NCBI GenBank assembly: GCA_964610115.1
Contig: CAZSUW010000068.1
Location: 1 to 12,614 of the forward strand
Reading direction: 5' to 3'
From: Litorimonas sp964610115
GTDB taxonomy: Bacteria; Pseudomonadota; Alphaproteobacteria; Caulobacterales; Maricaulaceae
DNA length: 12,614 nt
A program made the position numbers and the translations under genes. How positions within the stretch are numbered: the stretch's first letter is position 1; every line of letters starts with the position of its first letter. Shown one piece after another: positions 7,082-12,614 of the stretch. The notes beneath the pieces were generated by a model, which was not told the DNA's origin, made no database searches, and saw only the letters and a list, made by a program, of their open reading frames with translations.

Positions 7082-9037
7082 ATGACGACGCCGACCCTCG
7101 GCGTCTGTTACTACCCGGAACACTGGCCAGAGGACGGCTGGGCAGAGGACGCTGCCCGCATGGCGGAGCTCGGCCTGACATGGGTGCGTATCGGGGAATT
7201 CGCCTGGTCGCGACTGGAGCCAAGGCCGGGCGATCTTCGCCTTGACTGGCTGCACCGCGCGACGGACACCTTGCATAAGGCTGGCCTGAAAGTGGTCCTC
7301 GGCACGCCGACAGCCACGCCGCCCCGCTGGCTGGTTGATAAGCACCCGGACATGCTCGCCATTGATGCAGACGGCAAGCCGCGCGGCTTTGGCTCTCGTC
7401 GACACTATAGCTTTAGCTATTCGGGCTACCGCGAAGAATGCGCCCGCATTGTAGGCATCATCGCGCGCGCATTTGGCGACAAAGTTGATGCCTGGCAGAC
7501 AGACAATGAATATGGCTGTCACGACACGGTGCGGAGTTACGGCCCGCATGACCGCATCGCCTTCCAAAATTGGCTACAGGAAAAATATAAAACCATAGAC
7601 ACGCTAAATGCGCGCTGGGGCAATGTCTTCTGGTCCATGGAGTATAATGACTTTGCCCAGATCGACTTGCCCAACCTGACAGTCACGGAAGCCAATCCCG
7701 CCCATGTCCTCGACTATAAGCGGTTCGCCTCTGATGAAGTTGTTAGCTTTAACCGCCTACAGACCGACATCATCCGCAAACATTCCAACGCCCCGATCAG
7801 CCACAACTATATGGGCCGCGTGCTGGAGTTTGATCACTTCGCGCTTGGTGATGATTTAGAGATCGCGACATGGGATAGCTATCCGCTCGGCTTTTTAGAG
7901 GACCGCATTCCTGCAAGTGAGGTTCACAAAACCGCGCATGCGCGCCAAGGCGACCCGGATTTTCAAGCCTTTCACCACGACCTTTACCGCGCCGTGGGCG
8001 GACGCCGACATAATGAGCGTTCCGGGCCGAGCCGCTGGTGGGTGATGGAACAACAGCCCGGTCCCGTGAACTGGGCCCCGGTCAACCCTGCCCCCCTGCC
8101 CGGCATGGTGCGCGCCTGGACATGGGAAGCGATTTCTCACGGGGCGGAGGTCGTCGCCTATTTCCGTTGGCGGCAGCTCCCCTTTGCGCAAGAACAAATG
8201 CATGCCGGACTTTTAAACGCGGATGGATCGCCGTCCGCCGTTTGGGAAGAGGTCGCTCAAACGGCACTGGAGATCGCAAATGTTTCACGTGAAACATCCA
8301 AAAACCAAAGTGTTTCACGTGAAACAGTGGATAGCGGCGCAGCGCCTGTGGGGATTATTTTTGACTACACCTCCTGCTGGGCGTGGGACACGCAGCCTCA
8401 AGGCGAGGGTTTTTCGCACTTTGATGCGGTGATGACATTTTACAAAGCCCTGCGACGACTGGGGGTCAGTGTCGATATCCTACCACCGGACACGACCGAC
8501 TTTAGTACGCGCAAAGCGGTGATTATCCCCGCGCTCTTTGCGTGGACGCCAGAGCTGAAGAAGGCGATGGAAGAGTATAGCGGCCAAATTTTAGTCGGCA
8601 CGCGTACAGCCCAGCGGGACGCGGACTTTCAGCTCCAAACCTCTCCCCTGCCCGGCATATCGATCAAAGCCGTTGAGACCTTTCGCGATCGTCGTGCGGT
8701 GAAGGGCGGTGGCGCATTTACGCTCTGGGCAGAACAGGTCGAAACAACAGATAATATCAAGATAAAACGCGAAGACGGCTGGCCCGCCCTGATCAAAAAT
8801 GGAAACACGCACTATCTCTGCGGTTGGCCGGATGCTGCGCTCTGCAATAGACTGATTTCAAGCCTGCTGGACGCCGCCCATGTCGAAACAGAGGCCCTGC
8901 CCGGCTCTCTACGATGTCGCGATTGGCGTGATCGGCGGGTCTATATCAATTACGGCGCAGAAGCTGTGAGCCATCTCGGCGACGAAATTCCGCCCGCGGG
9001 CGTGAAAATCGTACCAAATCTTATTGAAAAGCGATAA
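7082..9037 (+). CDS. GH42 beta-galactosidase (coding sequence carries two parS sites)
   Basis: The 651-residue protein has the length and domain order of glycoside hydrolase family 42. The catalytic (beta/alpha)8 barrel begins GVCYYPEHWPEDGWAEDAARM. The acid/base is in WQTDNEYGC (E143) and the nucleophile in WWVMEQQPGPVNW (E323), close to the positions in the Thermus enzyme (E141/E312). A Rossmann-like trimerisation domain starts near residue 421 (APVGIIFDY), followed by a small C-terminal beta domain. No signal peptide is visible, so it should act in the cytoplasm. GH42 enzymes cleave beta-galactosides, and some take alpha-L-arabinopyranosides or beta-D-fucosides. Its position 9 bases after xylA argues that its substrate releases or accompanies pentose. 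The linker at residues 401-415 contains VSRET twice, separated by SKNQS; the two DNA copies are perfect parS palindromes. The ribosome-binding site (AGGG, 7071-7074) is modest, consistent with coupling to xylA. Confidence 0.93.
   Translation: MTTPTLGVCYYPEHWPEDGWAEDAARMAELGLTWVRIGEFAWSRLEPRPGDLRLDWLHRATDTLHKAGLKVVLGTPTATPPRWLVDKHPDMLAIDADGKPRGFGSRRHYSFSYSGYREECARIVGIIARAFGDKVDAWQTDNEYGCHDTVRSYGPHDRIAFQNWLQEKYKTIDTLNARWGNVFWSMEYNDFAQIDLPNLTVTEANPAHVLDYKRFASDEVVSFNRLQTDIIRKHSNAPISHNYMGRVLEFDHFALGDDLEIATWDSYPLGFLEDRIPASEVHKTAHARQGDPDFQAFHHDLYRAVGGRRHNERSGPSRWWVMEQQPGPVNWAPVNPAPLPGMVRAWTWEAISHGAEVVAYFRWRQLPFAQEQMHAGLLNADGSPSAVWEEVAQTALEIANVSRETSKNQSVSRETVDSGAAPVGIIFDYTSCWAWDTQPQGEGFSHFDAVMTFYKALRRLGVSVDILPPDTTDFSTRKAVIIPALFAWTPELKKAMEEYSGQILVGTRTAQRDADFQLQTSPLPGISIKAVETFRDRRAVKGGGAFTLWAEQVETTDNIKIKREDGWPALIKNGNTHYLCGWPDAALCNRLISSLLDAAHVETEALPGSLRCRDWRDRRVYINYGAEAVSHLGDEIPPAGVKIVPNLIEKR
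8281..8296. other. parS: parS centromere site, copy 1
   Basis: TGTTTCACGTGAAACA is a perfect 16-base palindrome, identical to the canonical chromosomal parS bound by ParB/Spo0J. It lies inside the GH42 gene and encodes VSRET (residues 401-405). ParB is known to load at such sites as a CTP-dependent clamp and spread, nucleating the segregation complex that ParA and SMC act on. Function here is inferred from identity to the consensus and from the second exact copy 30 bases away. Confidence 0.9.
8311..8326. other. parS: parS centromere site, copy 2
   Basis: A second perfect TGTTTCACGTGAAACA, with its centre 30 bases from the first (about three helical turns, so on the same DNA face). It is in the same reading frame, again encoding VSRET (residues 411-415). 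The 14 bases between the copies share no similarity with each other or with parS. Two exact 16-mers this close are very unlikely by chance. Confidence 0.9.
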
Positions 9038-9096
9038 GGCACTTCTTACGTCAATCCTGTAAGGGAAAGACAATATATCAGGGAGGAGACACGGCC

Positions 9097-10182
9097 ATGG
9101 CCGACTTTGAGACGCAAATTGAACGCAGCAAGGCCGAAGTGGCGGAAGCGCAAAGTAAGATCGCGGAGCTGTCTGCGCGGATCGATAATGCGCGCGCGAA
9201 AATGAGCCAAGGCACGGACATTACGCTGGATATTGAAAACGCCTCGCTGGACGATGTGCATGCGCATTCTGACCTGATGAATGCCAATATTGCCGAGCTG
9301 ATCATGGGCCTCGACGATGTGACGGCAGGCTTTTCGAAAGACTTTGATAGCTTGCGCGCGAAAACGGGTTGGGAAAAATTTGTCGGCATCTTCTCCAAGC
9401 AGCGCGCCGAAAGCCTCCGCCAAGAGCGCATTCGGACCATGTCGATTGAGAAAAAGCTACAAGACCTGATCGCAAAGTCCAATACGATCCAGGCTATGCT
9501 GCAAGATCAGCTGAACGAGCTGGGCGTGCACAAGACCAAGGTTGAAGGCAATCTACAAAAGACGCTGACCGACCGCGAAGCCGCCGTCGATACGCTGGAA
9601 CAGATTAAAGGCGAAATCCAGGCGCTCGACCCACAGATTATCGAGCTGGAAAATAAGCTCTCTGTGGCAACCGGTGCCAAGGAACGCGCCAAGCTGGAAA
9701 GCGAGCTTGCGACAGTGAATGCCCGCCACAATGAATTGGCGCAGTTGGAGCAGGTGAAGCTTTCCGAGTCCCAAACGCTGGAACGCTACATTGAGAAAGG
9801 CAAGACTTGGGTCGACAGTCTGCAAAACCAGATCGCGACACAGATGGTGCTGCTCAATAAGTTACAGACCGATACGAAACAGCGGGTCGTTCTTTATGAT
9901 GCATTGTCGAAATCGCTGAAAACGGCGCAACAGCAGGACGTCGCGCATAAGATCAATGAGATCGGCGTCGCGACTGACAAGGAAGCCCAAGTCGCCATGG
10001 CCGCGATTGGGGCGGCGACGAATTCCAAAATGGCCGAAATGCTGGAAAGCCATGACGAGCATATCATCTTTGCCCGCAAAGTTCTGGAAGAAAAAGCCAA
10101 AGCGGATGAGCGTTTCGCCCGCCGCTTTGAAGAGATCGTCAAGAAGCACGACGCCAATGCCTATGTGAGTGATGGGGCTTAA
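9097..10182 (+). CDS. Long coiled-coil protein of unknown function, partner of the AAA+ gene
   Basis: The 361-residue product has no signal peptide and no membrane segment, so it is probably cytoplasmic or peripheral. It is almost entirely helical with heptad patterns. A first coiled coil spans about residues 1-35 (ERSKAEVAEAQSKIAELSAR). A compact segment with GWEKFVGIFSKQRAESLRQE follows at about 90-110, and then long coiled coils to about 260 (KVEGNLQKTLTDREAAVDTL, LENKLSVATGAKERAKLESE). A C-terminal helical part runs from LQTDTKQRVVLYDALSKSLK and ends in a charged tail. The overall plan recalls TelA/KlaA (toxic-anion resistance) and, more loosely, PspA-type proteins, but I cannot confirm homology. 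A strong GGAGGA site (9082-9087) precedes the ATG by 9 bases, and CAATATAT at 9071-9078 resembles a -10 element, so it may have its own promoter. The next gene is a large AAA+ ATPase; the two likely work together. Confidence 0.85.
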   Translation: MADFETQIERSKAEVAEAQSKIAELSARIDNARAKMSQGTDITLDIENASLDDVHAHSDLMNANIAELIMGLDDVTAGFSKDFDSLRAKTGWEKFVGIFSKQRAESLRQERIRTMSIEKKLQDLIAKSNTIQAMLQDQLNELGVHKTKVEGNLQKTLTDREAAVDTLEQIKGEIQALDPQIIELENKLSVATGAKERAKLESELATVNARHNELAQLEQVKLSESQTLERYIEKGKTWVDSLQNQIATQMVLLNKLQTDTKQRVVLYDALSKSLKTAQQQDVAHKINEIGVATDKEAQVAMAAIGAATNSKMAEMLESHDEHIIFARKVLEEKAKADERFARRFEEIVKKHDANAYVSDGA

Positions 10183-10274
10183 ATTGATCACCGTCCCCGG
10201 CCCCATGCCGGGGCCGCTACACACCTCTTGCTTACATCGACCGGCCCCGGGAAAAGCCCGGGGACGAAATCAAT
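10183..10274. repeat. Composite palindromic intergenic repeat (REP-like)
   Basis: The element fills nearly the whole gap between the coiled-coil and AAA+ genes. It holds two GC-rich hairpins: CGGCCCC-ATGCC-GGGGCCG (10198-10216) and CCCCGGG-AAAAG-CCCGGGG (10245-10263). The outer ends also mirror each other: ATTGAT...CGTCCCCGG at 10183-10200 and CCGGGGACG...ATCAAT at 10258-10274. This nested symmetry and the GTCCCCGG core resemble the dispersed palindromic repeats common between genes in alphaproteobacteria. It may weaken or stabilise transcript between the two genes. There is no T-run, so it is not a standard terminator. Confidence 0.7.
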
Positions 10275-10287
10275 CTTTCGGTAGTCC

Positions 10288-12614
10288 ATGAACGCCCCCG
10301 CCTTCGATCATACGTTTACGCATCGGGTCCTTGACTCGGCCCGCTCGGCCCGGCGTTATTTTGCGAAGTTTGATCGTATTATCGGCCACCTCGCCCAAGT
10401 CGCCGCGATGAGCGTACAGGACCGCCTGATTACGGAAGCGGAAGGCCGTATTCTCGCCAATTATCTGGAAGACCTCGGCAACACGTTTCACGCGCTGTCT
10501 TACAAATATCTGCTGACCAATCGCGCCCCAGAGTCTGGCAAGATGAGCATCGACAAAACGGAAAGCGGATTTCCCGTTTTTCAGGAAATCATCCAACTGG
10601 CCAATGACGCATTAGAGGCCGGGAAGCACTTATCGCATCAGCGCGATCAAGAGGCGCTGAAGGCCGAAATGGTCAATCACATTCTGACCGAACAGACCGT
10701 GCCGACCGCGCTACAATATGCGCTGGCGCAGCGGATTTATTATGAAACGCTAGACCTGAAGCCGCTTTTCCTGAGCCAGAACCATCCGCAAATTCAGTGG
10801 ATCGGCAAGGACGTGAAAGCGCGCAAACGCCGCTATCTGATCCACTGGGCGGTCTATGACAGCAAGACCAACCTGCCTGCTATCTATCTGATGCAAGTCG
10901 ATGACGTGTCGTCCCGGGCGCTGAACACGGATGAGCGCCGCTGGCCGCGCGTGCAGAATGCACTGCTGGCTCAGGCGATTTCAGAGCTAAAACTCCTTAC
11001 CATCGCAAAAGGGTTTGACGCTGATTTTGACGATCTTCAGCCCAAAAGCCTTCGCCGCTTCCACCTCGGCCCAATGCACAGCCACGCCTTCACCGAACAG
11101 CACGGCCCCATCCGCGACGTGCTGGCAGAAGCGGATGGCCGCCCTGGCGAGGATTGGGCCCTAGCCTGGACGGTGGAGACGCTAATCAGCGAGCGGCAGG
11201 AATGGACCAAGACGGGCTTTATGAAACAAAGCTGGCGGCAAGTGTTCAAGGTTGATGGCTTTAACCTGTCTGACAAGACCGAGGGCCTAACGGACCTGCG
11301 CCAAGCCCTCATCCTGCCGCACCGCGCCTATCAGGTCATGGAAGAGCGCCACGCCGCGAGCTTTACCGGCGTACGTAAATATGTCGTCGGCGCAGACGAT
11401 ACGATTTTGAGTTATACNNNNNNNNNNNNNNNNNNNNNNNNNNNNNNNNNNNNNNNNNNNNNNNNNNNNNNNNNNNNNNNNNNNNNNNNNNNNNNNNNNN
11501 NNNNNNNNNNNNNNNNNGTCCTGACCATGGATTTCAAAAAGCCGCATCAAGTCGTCGGCAACCACATCGCCAAATATCAGGCGATGAAGCTCGCCAAGAT
11601 GCTGATGGCCTATGACTTTGATCGCAAGCTGAATCCGTTTGCGGAGCTGGGCGGTTTCATCTTCACCTTTATGGGCGACGGCCTGCCCGGGACGGGCAAG
11701 ACGATCCTGATCCAGATGATGGCCGGGCTGATCAATGATTATTGCCAGGTCGCGGGATACCCGTTCCGCTACGCCAACCTCAGCACTGAATCCATCGACA
11801 GCTATCAAGGCAAGTCGGCGCAAAACGCCAAAGCCTTTGTGCGCCAAATCGTCGATCCCAACGTTATCGGCTTCGGCACCATCGACGATATTGATCAGCT
11901 GGCGGGCGTGCGCGGCGACCGGCAAAGCTCCGCCGGGCAGCTCGAAATCACGGCTGTCCTGATGGAAAGTTTCGCAGGTGCAAACACGGTCGTCCGCGGC
12001 AATTGCACCTTTGGCATGTTCTCCAACTATCCGGAAAAAGTCGACGATGCGCTGCGCCAACGGGCTTCCGCCCGCTTCCTCGTTGACGGCCCGCAAACGC
12101 ACGAAGATTATGTCGATATTCTCTACCTCCTGATGGGTAAAAACCACGACATCCCCGTCGGCAAGCACGACCTCTTCGCCGCGCAGGAAATCAAAAAGGC
12201 CGTCTCGGAAAGCTATGCCAGCTATGCCGAGCCGAAAGAGGACGGGCTGGTCCGCGTGTTCAAAGATGTGAACAGCAAGATTGGCAAACTCGACACCATC
12301 GCCAAGCTCGGCGCTTACCTGAAAGCGATCCAAGAGGCCGACGAACGCTTCACAGGGCGCGCGGTCAAGAACATCACCGACGCCATCAAAGTCCGCGCCA
12401 TGGATTTTGAATTGCCCGATGAGTGGATGGAGCAGCCGGAGCTGTTCTTACAAAAGGACTATGAGACCAAAAAATCGATGATCGCAGACCTCGCCCAGCC
12501 GATCACGGTCGACATGGTCATCCAGGAAATCAACCGCTACGCCGACAGCGAATTCCGCTACGCCGATAAGAGTGATGAGGTCGCGATCGAGAATGCCGTG
12601 CGCGATATGGAGCG
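10288..12614 (+). CDS. Large AAA+ ATPase of unknown function (partial at 3' end; contains an N gap)
   Basis: A single plus-strand frame runs from ATG 10288 to the N gap, resumes in the same phase after it, and is still open at the window end (about 775 codons if the gap is really 100 bases). A TAG immediately upstream in frame (10282-10284) makes this the first possible ATG; no clear ribosome-binding site is seen. The first 376 residues are a mostly helical domain I do not recognise (begins MNAPAFDHTFTHRVLDSARS). After the gap comes an AAA+ module: Walker A GDGLPGTGKT (11674-11703) and a Walker B-like GFGTIDDID ending at 11895. A sensor-1-like TFGMFSNYPEKVDDALRQR follows, with nearby arginines (ALRQRASARF) as the likely finger. 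It has no signal peptide or membrane helix. It follows the coiled-coil gene after a palindromic element, suggesting a functional pair in which the ATPase remodels the coiled-coil protein or an assembly containing it. The specific role is unknown. Confidence 0.85.
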   Translation, partial: MNAPAFDHTFTHRVLDSARSARRYFAKFDRIIGHLAQVAAMSVQDRLITEAEGRILANYLEDLGNTFHALSYKYLLTNRAPESGKMSIDKTESGFPVFQEIIQLANDALEAGKHLSHQRDQEALKAEMVNHILTEQTVPTALQYALAQRIYYETLDLKPLFLSQNHPQIQWIGKDVKARKRRYLIHWAVYDSKTNLPAIYLMQVDDVSSRALNTDERRWPRVQNALLAQAISELKLLTIAKGFDADFDDLQPKSLRRFHLGPMHSHAFTEQHGPIRDVLAEADGRPGEDWALAWTVETLISERQEWTKTGFMKQSWRQVFKVDGFNLSDKTEGLTDLRQALILPHRAYQVMEERHAASFTGVRKYVVGADDTILSYXXXXXXXXXXXXXXXXXXXXXXXXXXXXXXXXXXVLTMDFKKPHQVVGNHIAKYQAMKLAKMLMAYDFDRKLNPFAELGGFIFTFMGDGLPGTGKTILIQMMAGLINDYCQVAGYPFRYANLSTESIDSYQGKSAQNAKAFVRQIVDPNVIGFGTIDDIDQLAGVRGDRQSSAGQLEITAVLMESFAGANTVVRGNCTFGMFSNYPEKVDDALRQRASARFLVDGPQTHEDYVDILYLLMGKNHDIPVGKHDLFAAQEIKKAVSESYASYAEPKEDGLVRVFKDVNSKIGKLDTIAKLGAYLKAIQEADERFTGRAVKNITDAIKVRAMDFELPDEWMEQPELFLQKDYETKKSMIADLAQPITVDMVIQEINRYADSEFRYADKSDEVAIENAVRDME
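11418..11517. other. Assembly gap (100 Ns)
   Basis: Exactly 100 consecutive Ns interrupt the AAA+ gene. A round 100 usually denotes a gap of unknown length, so the true distance and the missing residues between the N-terminal domain and the Walker A module are uncertain. The reading frame happens to match on both sides. Confidence 0.98.

Noticed and set aside
8223..8432. Alternative plus-strand ORF containing MFHVKH and VFHVKQ
   Set aside because: The FHVK pattern is simply parS read in another frame; the GH42 frame is clearly the coding one.
11287..12333. Long minus-strand open frame (348 codons) spanning the N gap
   Set aside because: It is antisense to the AAA+ ATPase, whose plus-strand translation has Walker A, Walker B and sensor motifs. 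The minus frame resembles no protein and its length is inflated by the Ns.
1..12614. CRISPR arrays, tRNA or rRNA genes, insertion sequences, phage genes
   Set aside because: No spaced direct repeats, cloverleaf sequences, transposase motifs or phage-type genes were seen.

Overview
The window looks like a chromosomal segment of an alphaproteobacterium, probably a marine or aquatic Caulobacterales/Maricaulales/Robiginitomaculaceae-type organism. This is inferred from moderate-to-high GC, a MipA/OmpV outer-membrane protein, a vSGLT-like sugar symporter, GTCCCCGG-type palindromic intergenic repeats, and a parS sequence identical to the canonical bacterial/Caulobacter-type site. A run of exactly 100 Ns (11418-11517) marks a scaffold join, so this is a draft assembly.

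Layout. (1) 1-240: the last 35 codons of an NADP isocitrate dehydrogenase, followed by a clear intrinsic terminator. (2) 240-1058: a MipA/OmpV-like outer-membrane protein, then about 350 bases with no convincing gene. (3) 1408-9037: a pentose/galactoside catabolic cluster. xylB (+) converges on a sodium:sugar symporter (-). A LacI-family regulator (-) lies upstream of the symporter and is divergent from xylA (+), which is followed 9 bases later by a GH42 beta-galactosidase (+). Together these would import a sugar with sodium, split a galactoside or arabinoside outside or inside the cell, and convert xylose to xylulose 5-phosphate by the isomerase route, under LacI-type control. (4) 9097-end: a long coiled-coil cytoplasmic protein, a palindromic repeat element, and a large AAA+ ATPase (broken by the N gap and running off the window). 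I do not recognise this pair as a named system.

The most striking signal is two perfect copies of the 16-base parS centromere palindrome TGTTTCACGTGAAACA, exactly 30 bases apart, inside the GH42 coding sequence. They are read in the same frame and encode a repeated VSRET in the linker between the catalytic barrel and the following domain. The catabolic gene therefore appears to carry a ParB loading site for chromosome segregation. Other points of note are an 18-bp perfect hairpin at the xylB/symporter convergence, built from the last codons of the symporter; a LacI-type regulator whose expected start codon reads AAG; and the coiled-coil/AAA+ pair.
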